DNA from: Apoderus coryli
Lineage: Eukaryota > Arthropoda > Insecta > Coleoptera > Attelabidae
Assembly (NCBI GenBank): GCA_911728435.2
Contig: OU452205.1
Location: 16,684,260-16,748,259 of the forward strand
Direction: 5' to 3'
DNA: 64,000 nucleotides
Below are positions 46,901-49,454 of the stretch, piece by piece. The notes beneath the pieces are model-generated. The model was not told the origin of the DNA. It made no database searches and worked only from the letters and a program-made list of their open reading frames with translations. Made by a program: the position numbers and the translations under genes. Position 1 is the stretch's first letter; every line of letters begins with the position of its first letter.

Positions 46901-48961
46901 AGAGAACACATGTTACTCAGACGCACTCACAGAAAGACATAGGGACTGAAGCTAAAGATTGTTGTACACTGTGGTGTCAGGCCTATAATAACATAATTAT
47001 CCCTGGTTTAGTTAACGATGAAACAGCATACTTTCATGAATAAGTTGGGCAAGGTACAGAGACTTTGCTCAGCTAACACGCGAGCCTTCAGATCTACTCG
47101 GACAGCAGCAAGTCATGATAAAGATGGAGGCATTCACTAGACTACGACGGTTGATATAAACTATACCATATCTTATGCCCATTGACCATATCACAGCCAA
47201 ATTTCAATGATTGGACATAAGCTTCGCGACACAATTCACGGACCGTGAGGTTTTCAACCGAGATGCCATAGGGACGCTAAGAGGGACCATCTGGTTTGTA
47301 GACGTGTCGAAGGAATGCTGAGACAAGAAACTCGCATGTAAGAATCTCACTGGGTCAAGAAAGTCCGTATTTCATGCAGAAAGTATTTGCAATTTTGCAG
47401 TATGCAAAATTAGACAAATTAGGGACTTTAGAAATAAGCGAATGAATAATATCAATATTTAAAATACGGGGTATTTTCTTTCACAATATTGAGGGTCTAT
47501 ACAAATAAGCGAGGAAATATATAAAATTAGGGGACTTTCACAATAAGCCCATGAGGCTACAGTGAAAATCGCAAAAAATCCGATTTTTAAAAAATTTCCG
47601 AAAACGTCTAAAGTTAGTTTAATTTTGAGAACACCTTATAAAAGGTGTTTAAAGTGTACAACTTTTCCCTAATTTGGCCAACATTGTAACTCCTACCGTT
47701 TACAAGATGCTATCCCATTCTTATCTTGTACACAGTGTATATAAATAAATAAATGATTTATTGCACATGAGATAAACAATCCCTTTAAAGGACAATTACA
47801 TTGAAAATATGTATATTTATACAACAGAAAAAAAAATAAAGAGGAAACCACAGATTAAATTAAATTTACTATTCTGTTACATAATAATAAAGTAATATAC
47901 CGAGACAACAACTGTGATATATATCTTAACATTATTGTTCAAAAAATCATCAAATACTAATTTTATTCTGAAAAAATTATCAAAAAATATGTGACATATC
48001 TTATTAAAGTTACTGGTCATTACATAAAACGTGATCTTAAGACAGTGTTGGTCACGCACACATTTATATAAAGAATTCTGTCTACCAGAAAGTCGAGGAA
48101 CATTGAAATTTAATTTCAAAATCAAATATGGACTATCTATCTTGCCATAAAGTAGGTTGTATAAGAAAGCCAAGGACGATACAAGATATCGGGGTAAACA
48201 CGATCCTGCCTCCAAACCAGATACTTTTTGAATCTCGTTTGGACCCTTTCCGCTGCCTATTTATGAACCGAGTAAAATAGACTCCAAATTATGGACCCGT
48301 ACTCCAGTTCCGATCGTACATATGCACAATAAAGAGCCGCAAGTGTATTTCTGTCCGAGAATCCCTTACAGTTTCAAACCAAGAATCCGTACATGCGACC
48401 AGCCTCCTCAACTTTACCACGAATGTGATGAACAAACGTAAGCTGTGAATCAAACACAATACCAAGGACCTTAATGGTTTCCAATGAAGATATAGCGGAA
48501 CACCATTGATCTCATAAGAAAACCCAATACTGTCCCTTTTTCTCGAATATGAAACAGACTTACACTTTGATATGTTCAATGGAAGCTTATTTCTCTCACA
48601 CCAGTCACTGAACTTGGCAATATCACTCTGCAATGCATAACAATCTGCTAAAGAATTTATTGAGTGAAAAATTTGTATCACTGTGGTTAGGTGTCCAACC
48701 CCTACAGTTAATTATGTTTGTTTCACTCTTAAGTACTTACTTAAATTACAGGAGGCCTGTGCCGAACATCTGGAATATATCAGCGACAAAATCAATTCGA
48801 GAGATCCAGAATTTGCATCACATCTTCTACTATCAGTCTTCAAAATGGCTGAAGTAGAAATAGTACAAATTCAGCCTAGCTTGGCTTCAATTCTTGGGAG
48901 CCAAAATATATTTTCGATATTTTTTGTGATATTATTTTCGAAATTTTTATTAACATCCTGA
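244..48961 (+). CDS. Gfrl: GDNF-family-receptor-like protein, spliced gene (14 coding exons)
   Basis: Spliced CDS: 244-430, 9293-9415, 9476-9646, 9723-9867, 13858-13988, 30525-30770, 33913-34138, 37290-37427, 38061-38266, 42926-43399, 45747-45811, 46238-46591, 46649-46765, 48752-48961. All junctions are GT-AG with matching phases; total 2793 nt, 930 residues. Seen: N-terminal hydrophobic signal peptide (about residues 1-29); four cysteine-rich GDNF/GAS1-type domains (about 75-154, 173-251, 351-419, 430-523), several ending in an NPC or DPC motif as in GFR-alpha proteins; a Ser/Thr-rich linker (about 525-690); a second Cys-rich region (713-767) and helical-looking tail; a hydrophobic C-terminus after SILGS that fits a GPI signal. 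Known: GFR proteins are GPI-anchored co-receptors or adhesion proteins at the cell surface, and the insect member is Gfrl. Inferred: same location here. The start is the first in-frame ATG preceding the signal peptide. Most introns are filled with transposons. Confidence 0.85.
811..849 (-). ncRNA. hammerhead-ribozyme motif, copy 1a
   Basis: Read on the minus strand: helix I CACU, core CUGAGGA, one unpaired U, helix II GAUCU/AGAUC with loop AAUAU, GAAA, helix III ACGU (self-complementary), U17, then helix I AGUG. Helix I pairs 4 of 4 and helix II 5 of 5. Helix III is too short to be stable alone, so cleavage as a dimer would be expected. Confidence 0.5.
1132..1170 (-). ncRNA. hammerhead-ribozyme motif, copy 1b
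   Basis: Second tandem copy, about 320 bp from copy 1a, with the same core, helices and palindromic ACGU helix III. Two in-line copies on one transcript would release a unit-length RNA if both cleave. Confidence 0.5.
1462..3378. other. intron 1 sequence without recognised genes
   Basis: AT-rich with no convincing ORF or exon. A transposon-end-like motif taccgggtattccatt lies at about 2437 and may be the outer end of the element whose broken transposase follows at 3379, but I could not find a matching opposite end. Confidence 0.35.
3379..4377 (-). pseudogene. broken IS630/Tc1/mariner transposase
   Basis: The minus strand reads, in pieces, as a DUF4817-type helix-turn-helix followed by a DDE nuclease: MAYSNAEAYDM near 4377, a second HTH part around 4000-4170, then WTDEASF, VNVWCGIVDG, IIGPFIIDG, WYEPDGCPAHF and WPPRSPDL. 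The pieces lie in different frames with stops between them. After SPDLT the expected third acidic residue is lost, so no active enzyme is encoded. Same superfamily as the intact copy at 56914-58026. Confidence 0.75.
4692..4945 (-). pseudogene. second DDE transposase fragment
   Basis: The minus strand contains LLEDISLHMRPNLWF followed by HKGCPALYT, which aligns by eye with the LEDILLNTRMSMWYEPDGCPAHF part of the neighbouring pseudogene. The catalytic Asp is replaced (HKG). It is an independent remnant, probably of a sister copy. Confidence 0.6.
4946..6020. other. intron 1, nothing recognised
   Basis: No ORF, exon or repeat structure that I can support. Confidence 0.4.
6021..7470. mobile_element. 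1.45-kb foldback element, TA target-site type
   Basis: Two arms of about 700 bp are imperfect reverse complements and meet at a loop of about 50 bp near 6720-6770. Ends are ccgggtgtcccaccggg and its complement (tcccggtggaacacccgg), flanked by TA on both sides (6019-6020, 7471-7472). No coding capacity. The TA duplication and CCGGGTGT ends fit a non-autonomous Tc1/mariner-type element. Confidence 0.75.
7840..8526. mobile_element. foldback element
   Basis: gtcttaacac...ctgtttttgaataaat near 7838-7875 is matched in reverse complement at 8495-8527, and the arms continue inward to a turn near 8285. A strongly paired inner part includes aatttttattcg-like and tagtgtgatcta motifs on both sides (about 8230-8270 and 8305-8345). 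Its tgcgaccaccctgt motif recurs near 54905. No coding capacity. Confidence 0.6.
8527..9292. other. end of intron 1, nothing recognised
   Basis: No supported gene or repeat before exon 2. A 105-codon minus-strand ORF at 8772-9089 has no recognisable features and is likely chance. Confidence 0.35.
9293..9415 (+). CDS. Gfrl: Gfrl coding exon 2: first half of GFR domain 1
   Basis: Acceptor gttacag, donor ttcg|gtagag, phase 1 in and out. Carries Cys75, Cys82, Cys88 and Cys99 of the first GDNF/GAS1 domain. Confidence 0.85.
9476..9646 (+). CDS. Gfrl: Gfrl coding exon 3: second half of GFR domain 1
   Basis: Acceptor tttcatttcag, donor aaag|gtaatt, phase 1/1. Contains the TCLC pair (131, 133), Cys142 and the closing HPC at 152-154, the pattern of GFR domains. 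The intron before it is only 60 nt. Confidence 0.88.
9723..9867 (+). CDS. Gfrl: Gfrl coding exon 4: first half of GFR domain 2
   Basis: Acceptor ctgatttcag, donor gacaa|gtaagt, phase 1 in, 2 out. Cysteines 173, 180, 186, 197 and 204 fit the GDNF/GAS1 spacing. Confidence 0.88.
9868..10342. other. intron 4 start, nothing recognised
   Basis: AT-rich. An 80-codon open frame at 9928-10170 shows no motif I know. Confidence 0.3.
10343..11380 (-). mobile_element. LINE 3' fragment (CR1/Jockey-like reverse transcriptase end)
   Basis: The minus strand encodes the region after the RT palm: a segment with LKLNTSKTVWMLF around 11300, then ARNLGLILDRKLRFKNH, LSHLNYCDSIYGPCL and SVQKLQNSRLRSLV at 10878-11207. 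These are the post-RT motifs of CR1/Jockey-type LINEs. The tail is a short AAT run at about 10343-10355. Strongly 5'-truncated, with an in-frame stop near 11240; inserted antisense to Gfrl in intron 4. Confidence 0.75.
11381..12971. other. intron 4, nothing recognised
   Basis: AT-rich; a TA dinucleotide run at 12926-12944. Open frames at 11711-11977 and 12374-12700 carry no motif I recognise. Confidence 0.35.
13039..13079 (-). ncRNA. hammerhead-ribozyme motif, left arm
   Basis: Minus strand: helix I CCUC, core CUGAAGA, an unpaired A, helix II GCCA/UGGC, GAAA, palindromic AUAU, A17, helix I GAGG. Helix I pairs 4 of 4. Helix III (A-U, U-A) is minimal. Confidence 0.45.
13220..13260 (+). ncRNA. 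hammerhead-ribozyme motif, right arm
   Basis: Mirror copy of the motif at 13039-13079, same core and helices on the plus strand. Confidence 0.45.
13359..13857. other. end of intron 4, possible decayed hammerhead
   Basis: No gene. On the minus strand about 13787-13833 reads UUGAUGAUGCUCAC... followed by GAAACGGGUAUC, resembling the family above, but the first core C is displaced and helix II is poor. Treated as unproven. Confidence 0.25.
13858..13988 (+). CDS. Gfrl: Gfrl coding exon 5: second half of GFR domain 2
   Basis: Acceptor tttttctag, donor gtag|gtaagt, phase 2 in, 1 out. Contains a GCIC pair and the closing NPCV. Intron 5 that follows is 16.5 kb and full of repeats. Confidence 0.87.
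14345..15600 (-). mobile_element. Ty1/Copia retrotransposon fragment (gag, protease, start of integrase)
   Basis: Minus-strand polyprotein: gag part with YMAFKLLANLPEEYDSL, a CCHC zinc knuckle (CYICKKIGHISKNC), the protease motif WYLDSGATCHM, the GAG-pre-integrase motif DLWHRRFAHISESGM, then, after a frameshift near 14630, integrase with HSDLCGPM and YFITFIDDKSRKTFVYF. Domain order gag-PR-IN identifies Copia. It stops within integrase; RT, RNase H and LTRs are absent. Antisense to Gfrl in intron 5. No known infectious virus is implied. Confidence 0.88.
16016..16059 (-). ncRNA. hammerhead-ribozyme motif, left arm
   Basis: Minus strand: core CUGAUGA, helix II GGAGC/GCUCC with loop AUGU, GAAA, palindromic ACAUGU, A17, then UGGUUA. 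Helix I has one A-G mismatch in this arm. Confidence 0.5.
16238..16281 (+). ncRNA. hammerhead-ribozyme motif, right arm
   Basis: Plus strand: helix I UAACCA pairs fully with UGGUUA (6 bp); core CUGAUGA, helix II as in the left arm. The helix III G is changed to C (ACAUCU), probably disabling this copy. Confidence 0.45.
16394..16815. mobile_element. hAT-type MITE with 8-bp target-site duplication
   Basis: Terminal inverted repeats CAGTGGCGGC and GCCGCCACTG bound a 422-bp element. The same 8-bp sequence GTAAAAAC flanks it at 16386-16393 and 16816-16823. The CAGTGGCGG end and the 8-bp duplication are typical of hAT elements. A 79-codon open frame inside (16466-16705) has no transposase motif. 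Confidence 0.85.
16824..18180. other. intron 5, nothing recognised
   Basis: AT-rich; a transposon-end-like ccgggcaccctgta at 17460-17473 has no partner that I can place. No exon or ORF supported. Confidence 0.3.
18182..18249 (-). repeat. tRNA-derived SINE head or tRNA pseudogene
   Basis: Minus strand reads ttcggtagctgaattggtag, close to a tRNA D-arm/A-box, then an anticodon-arm-like stretch and gtgggctatagttcc, a decayed B-box. No clean acceptor stem forms, so it is not a functional tRNA; a SINE head is the likely origin. Confidence 0.45.
18834..19073. mobile_element. 240-bp MITE, TA target-site type
   Basis: Ends cctggtgtctcactaaggtg and its near complement (caaccttagtgcgacacccgg) with about 45-bp terminal inverted repeats that include gtattacggaatctataaa. 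TA flanks both sides. The ends resemble those of the foldback at 6021-7470. Confidence 0.7.
19640..20260 (-). pseudogene. mariner transposase fossil
   Basis: Minus strand, several frames: ELKNGNIRV near 20240, GGRNEVTPEETINKVHDML and LKLREITAICG (mariner N-terminal HTH region), and later TKKQPQLALKK and CSPDLATPDFF, matching the end of mariner DDE domains. Many frameshifts and stops; old copy in intron 5. Confidence 0.65.
20944..21406. mobile_element. 463-bp foldback element
   Basis: Starts accataggcgggtaaacggg and ends with its reverse complement (cccgtttacccgcctatggt); arms of about 200 bp, imperfect. No coding region. Target-site duplication not evident. Confidence 0.7.
21407..22341. other. 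intron 5, nothing recognised
   Basis: A hAT-like end (cagtggtggcccatgagacc) lies at 21769, but no partner end was found. An 85-codon open frame at 21965-22222 shows no motif. Confidence 0.3.
22393..22435 (-). ncRNA. hammerhead-ribozyme motif (GUC), left arm
   Basis: Minus strand: helix I AAGG, core CUGAUGA, unpaired U, helix II GGAG/CUCC with loop CUGAGU, GAAA, palindromic ACAUGU, C17, helix I CCUU. Every canonical core residue is present. Confidence 0.6.
22513..22556 (+). ncRNA. hammerhead-ribozyme motif (GUC), right arm
   Basis: Plus-strand mirror copy; core at 22519-22525, GAAA at 22541-22544, cleavage triplet GUC ending at 22550, helix I CCUU from 22551. On the sense strand of the Gfrl intron, so it would be present in pre-mRNA. 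Confidence 0.6.
22608..23174. other. intron 5, nothing recognised
   Basis: AT-rich; no gene or clear repeat. Confidence 0.3.
23175..24327. mobile_element. 1.15-kb foldback element with a duplicated left-arm segment
   Basis: Ends cagggtgttatataagtatc and gatacttaattaacaccctg flanked by TA. The right arm pairs with the left arm, but a segment of about 235 bp (gattgttgattatgacttcc onward) occurs twice in direct order in the left arm (about 23402-23636 and 23637-23870) and once in the right. No coding content beyond chance frames. Confidence 0.75.
24328..25536. other. intron 5; dispersed transposon-end motifs
   Basis: aaacaccctatatattattac at 24409 and tatagggtgttctatttaaa at 24778 form an inverted pair; a similar pair occurs at about 54640-54880. 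An open frame lies between (24406-24747), without recognisable domain. Confidence 0.35.
25537..25805 (+). CDS. candidate two-exon small membrane protein nested in intron 5
   Basis: Spliced 25537-25635 and 25737-25805. Exon 1 encodes a basic start (MYKQR), a hydrophobic run of about 20 residues and a polar end, followed by a good donor (ataag|gtaagt). A matching phase-0 acceptor (tatgctttcag) opens 22 more codons and a TAG: 55 residues in all. It looks like a single-pass or type II membrane protein start. It cannot be an alternative Gfrl first exon because its donor is phase 0 and exon 6 needs phase 1. Could be the first exon of a longer nested gene, or chance; not recognised. Confidence 0.3.
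25806..26989. other. intron 5, nothing recognised
   Basis: No supported gene. A 96-codon hydrophobic open frame at 26432-26722 has no known motif. Confidence 0.3.
26990..27480 (-). mobile_element. LINE 3' end (CR1-like)
   Basis: Minus strand reads RNIKNNEWFLIPFRRL, PICRMLKTFNSL and FDYLNMSKYAFK, the C-terminal motifs of CR1-like LINEs, then an AT-rich 3' UTR ending in a TAAATAAATAAAT tail at about 27003. Degenerate, antisense to Gfrl. Confidence 0.55.
28161..28490 (+). mobile_element. LINE 3' end, plus strand
   Basis: A 98-codon open frame ends in YYYISIRVCTILPDKVKD and a short Lys-rich tail, the pattern of CR1/L2-like ORF2 C-termini (compare YFYNLLPEDIR in the LINE at 38640). It is followed by aataaatcaaataattt. 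Confidence 0.55.
28491..30524. other. intron 5 end; one unclassified open frame
   Basis: A 159-codon plus-strand frame at 29837-30316 includes a Lys/His-rich segment (EHAKRRGVERDLNYH). I do not recognise it, it has no splice context matching Gfrl, and its promoter is unknown. The rest is AT-rich without structure. Confidence 0.3.
30525..30770 (+). CDS. Gfrl: Gfrl coding exon 6: acidic inter-domain linker
   Basis: Acceptor gatttgtag, donor aatag|gtcagt, phase 1/1. Encodes a cysteine-free, acidic stretch of about 82 residues with an N-glycosylation sequon (Asn256, NAT) between GFR domains 2 and 3. A nearer pyrimidine-rich AG at 30495 would run into a stop, so 30525 is chosen. Confidence 0.8.
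30771..31871. other. intron 6, nothing but small palindromes
   Basis: A 30-bp palindrome (cacagctaacatac / gtatgttagctgtg type) at about 31483-31512 and another AT-rich hairpin at about 31735-31790. No gene. Confidence 0.35.
31873..31944 (+). repeat. (GTCT)n microsatellite
   Basis: About 17 TGTC/GTCT units with one interruption (cagt). It sits at the 5' edge of a larger tandem array. Confidence 0.95.
31945..33420. repeat. degenerate tandem array, about 135-bp unit
   Basis: About nine units, each with ataacctaa, an ...ataggcgttcg(t)aaaatagt core and an aaaggggtcaaaa tail; the cores lie near 32190, 32334, 32470, 32604, 32727, 32999, 33137, 33249 and 33361. A higher-order duplication joins 32400-32810 with 32930-33320. 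The opening aaccgcttaacagattttaa recurs at about 32785 and 33305, so this may derive from repeated insertion or expansion of one mobile sequence. Confidence 0.7.
33421..33912. other. end of intron 6, nothing recognised
   Basis: AT-rich, no gene. Confidence 0.35.
33913..34138 (+). CDS. Gfrl: Gfrl coding exon 7: GFR domain 3
   Basis: Acceptor ggttttag, donor tgcaa|gtaagc, phase 1 in, 2 out. Nine cysteines from Cys351 onward, ending in a CIC motif just before the junction. Confidence 0.88.
34685..35480. repeat. tandem satellite, about 147-bp unit, six copies
   Basis: Copies marked by taactctgacttttgagatt start near 34700, 34847, 34995, 35143, 35290 and 35438. Units 3-5 are nearly identical; the first and last are more divergent, as expected for an array that grew from the inside. 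Located in intron 7. Confidence 0.85.
35481..36139. other. intron 7, nothing recognised
   Basis: AT-rich; no gene. Confidence 0.3.
36140..36510 (-). pseudogene. DDE transposase C-terminal fragment
   Basis: Minus strand, mixed frames: VGPLFVIGSYF, FPEKWIGRGG and FLLWEYIKNIVYDT, matching IGPLFIPGNL, FPGRWIGRGG and FLWGHLKNK in the intact transposase at 56914-58026. Stops and frameshifts throughout. Confidence 0.6.
36511..37289. other. end of intron 7, two transposon-end-like motifs
   Basis: ttagggtgtactatttaa at 36723 and atggggtgtgctatttaa at 36867 resemble the end motif at 24778. No gene. Confidence 0.35.
37290..37427 (+). CDS. Gfrl: Gfrl coding exon 8: end of GFR domain 3, start of domain 4
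   Basis: Acceptor aataaag, donor tgcag|gttggt, phase 2/2. The pyrimidine tract is weak, but the frame restores a KKGENNQDPCL junction that closes domain 3 and opens domain 4 (Cys430, Cys442). Confidence 0.82.
37767..37926. mobile_element. short foldback with decayed hammerhead motif
   Basis: gttttaccacttcacc at 37767 pairs with ggtgacatggtaaaac at 37911-37926, with imperfect arms between. The right arm keeps helix I UCUC, core CUGAAGA and helix II GCUA/UAGC but has AAAU in place of GAAA. The left arm (minus strand) keeps GAAAC, a GUC triplet and GAGA but has a damaged first core half. Together they imply an ancestral hammerhead; neither arm alone is complete. Confidence 0.45.
38061..38266 (+). 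CDS. Gfrl: Gfrl coding exon 9: GFR domain 4
   Basis: Acceptor gcatttttag, donor gttg|gtaaga, phase 2 in, 1 out. Includes a DCRRRLEYF start, an ADCRVSVLGILGT core, a CSC pair and the final NPCV. This is the stretch most clearly like vertebrate GFR-alpha domains. Confidence 0.9.
38640..40819 (+). mobile_element. LINE (CR1/L2-like), 5'-truncated, same strand as Gfrl
   Basis: Two reading frames: 38651-39589 and 39638-40549. The first has the pre-RT region and RT motifs MDCIPIKIFKHS, LENYRPIALLS, ECQHGFREG and FDLSNAFDVVD; the second has GTPQGSVLGPLLFLL, the catalytic YADD (LYLYADDTTI), KLLGVLVDDRLDW and the C-terminal VLQKRAVRCIF. A stop/frameshift at 39587 and loss of about 20 codons before GTPQGS inactivate it. 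The endonuclease is missing. It ends in AATAAAG and an (ATT)n tail at 40790-40819. Lies in intron 9. Confidence 0.9.
40820..41539. other. intron 9, nothing recognised
   Basis: AT-rich; no supported gene. Confidence 0.3.
41540..41850 (-). pseudogene. IS630/Tc1-type transposase HTH fragment
   Basis: Minus strand: QRTISQNKQLNVL, HEIAQDNNIGKSSVIKI, then after a frameshift YKVQLIHELNED. This parallels HPYKIKLVQELNEDDP in the intact transposase at 56914-58026. Only the DNA-binding part remains. Confidence 0.6.
42283..42790. repeat. tandem pair of an about 280-bp repeat
   Basis: gcgtgcagcacagtacacgt begins at 42291 and again at 42582, followed in both by gatagaagtgaatactt, a CT-rich tract, tcatatttg, tgcttcatctcttttgcggg and ctttgaaaaatcactctcat. 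Each unit is bounded by gaagtgaatactt and its complement aagtattcacttc, an inverted-repeat edge. Non-coding, ends 135 bp before exon 10. Confidence 0.7.
42926..43399 (+). CDS. Gfrl: Gfrl coding exon 10: Ser/Thr-rich linker
   Basis: Acceptor atttttgcag, donor caccac|gtaagt, phase 1/1. A His/Asn-rich segment is followed by a long Thr/Ser-rich segment with no cysteine, likely an O-glycosylated stalk (inference). This is the largest coding exon, 474 nt. Confidence 0.85.
43740..43980 (-). pseudogene. transposase C-terminal fragment
   Basis: Minus strand: FRSYLNGRTHWPLRSSEFTP, LFLWETIKNKVHAKRLQS, matching the WPARSPDLSPLDFFLWGHLK end of the intact transposase. The acidic residue of SPD is changed to E and the third catalytic Asp to V. 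Directly abuts the LINE that starts at 43990. Confidence 0.6.
43990..45590 (-). mobile_element. LINE (Jockey/CR1-like RT), minus strand
   Basis: A 366-codon minus-strand frame (44284-45384) covers RT from the YTDFRKAFD motif through SGVPQGSNLGPLLFNVFIND, the catalytic YADD (SLAYADDLKVFL), DLGVIFDREFTF and SVQRRFLKYL. Upstream, the same frame continues after one TAG stop (45385-45387) with NYRPISIL and QHGFLNGRSCTT to about 45590, where the element is truncated. The 3' end is an AATAAT/ATT run at 43999-44015. Best-preserved LINE here; intron 10, antisense to Gfrl. Confidence 0.9.
45747..45811 (+). CDS. Gfrl: Gfrl coding exon 11
   Basis: Small 65-nt exon, acceptor tttcatttcag, donor agcgg|gtaagt, phase 1 in, 0 out. 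Encodes RFCIVQRPQYSDQ and following residues leading into the C-terminal domain. Confidence 0.8.
46238..46591 (+). CDS. Gfrl: Gfrl coding exon 12: C-terminal cysteine-rich domain
   Basis: Acceptor gttcttctag, donor atgga|gtaagt, phase 0/0, 118 codons. Cysteines at 713, 717, 719, 727, 731, 737, 758, 760 and 767 form a compact module unlike the GFR domains, followed by a helical-looking stretch with an NYS sequon. I do not assign it to a named family. Confidence 0.88.
46649..46765 (+). CDS. Gfrl: Gfrl coding exon 13
   Basis: Follows a 57-nt intron; acceptor tttattatag, donor gatcag|gtaata, phase 0/0, 39 codons. Contains an NIT sequon at Asn831. Confidence 0.85.
46845..47390 (+). mobile_element. 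LINE fragment with RNase H start
   Basis: Plus strand, mixed frames: LGKVQRLCSANTRAFRSTRT corresponds to the KLxKVQRLxxxxITGAMRTTPTAA region of I/R1/LOA-type LINEs, then REVFNRDAIGTLRGTIWF, matching the start of their RNase H domain (IWFTDGS). Degenerate; in intron 13. Confidence 0.5.
47737..48690 (-). mobile_element. LINE 3' fragment, minus strand
   Basis: Minus strand: IQIFHSINSLADCYALQSDI, FSDWCERNKLPLNISKCKSV and YEINGVPL (48289-48681) match the post-YADD part of the LINE at 43990-45590, and PYLILKLNFNVPRLSGRQNS (47877-48215) is the C-terminal part. Frameshifts between. A TAAATAAATAAAT tail lies at 47740. Its 5' edge is about 60 bp from the exon 14 acceptor. Confidence 0.75.
48752..48961 (+). 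CDS. Gfrl: Gfrl coding exon 14: C-terminus with GPI-type signal
   Basis: Acceptor ttaaattacag, stop TGA at 48959-48961. Ends with small residues (SILGS) followed by a hydrophobic tail broken by one Lys, which fits a GPI-anchor signal with the cleavage site near Gly/Ser. The protein has no other membrane segment. Confidence 0.87.
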   Translation, partial: EACAEHLEYISDKINSRDPEFASHLLLSVFKMAEVEIVQIQPSLASILGSQNIFSIFFVILFSKFLLTS

Positions 48962-48977
48962 CAATGATAAAATTGAT

Positions 48978-48988
48978 AATAAAATAAA
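48978..48988 (+). terminator. Gfrl polyadenylation signals
   Basis: Two overlapping AATAAA hexamers begin at 48978 and 48983, 17-22 nt after the stop codon. This would give a very short 3' UTR; later AATAAA copies are common in this AT-rich DNA and could be used instead. Confidence 0.4.
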
Positions 48989-49454
48989 AATAGATGTTCA
49001 TTTTAATATTTTTAGGAGATACTAGCTATTTTTAGAAGAGTGGTAAACAAATTGTTATATACTTTTTAGCTGAAAAATTTATTAAGAAAGAATTAAAGCA
49101 CACTTATATACTACTTGTATATAATATATTGTTGACAAAGTAAAAGTTGTTATGTAAAAAATAATATAAAATAATAAATAGACTGACTGCGCTAGTAGAA
49201 TAATGTAGTGACCAAAAAAAGTAGAAAAAAACGAATGTTATTCTTACTCTCATCTAAGATCTTGGTACCACGATTGTAATTTTTTATAAAAATGTCACCA
49301 AATTTGAGTTGTTTTTTTCGCACAAATCAATGTGCTTGCTAAATTTGTTTGGCAACAAAAACTTATTTGCCTTTATTTATTATTATAAATAAATACAAAT
49401 ACAATGTGTCTACAGATAATCATTGGGAAGAAAACAAAATTTCCACTCTGAAAC
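48989..49454. other. downstream of Gfrl, nothing recognised
   Basis: AT-rich, no gene. Confidence 0.35.
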
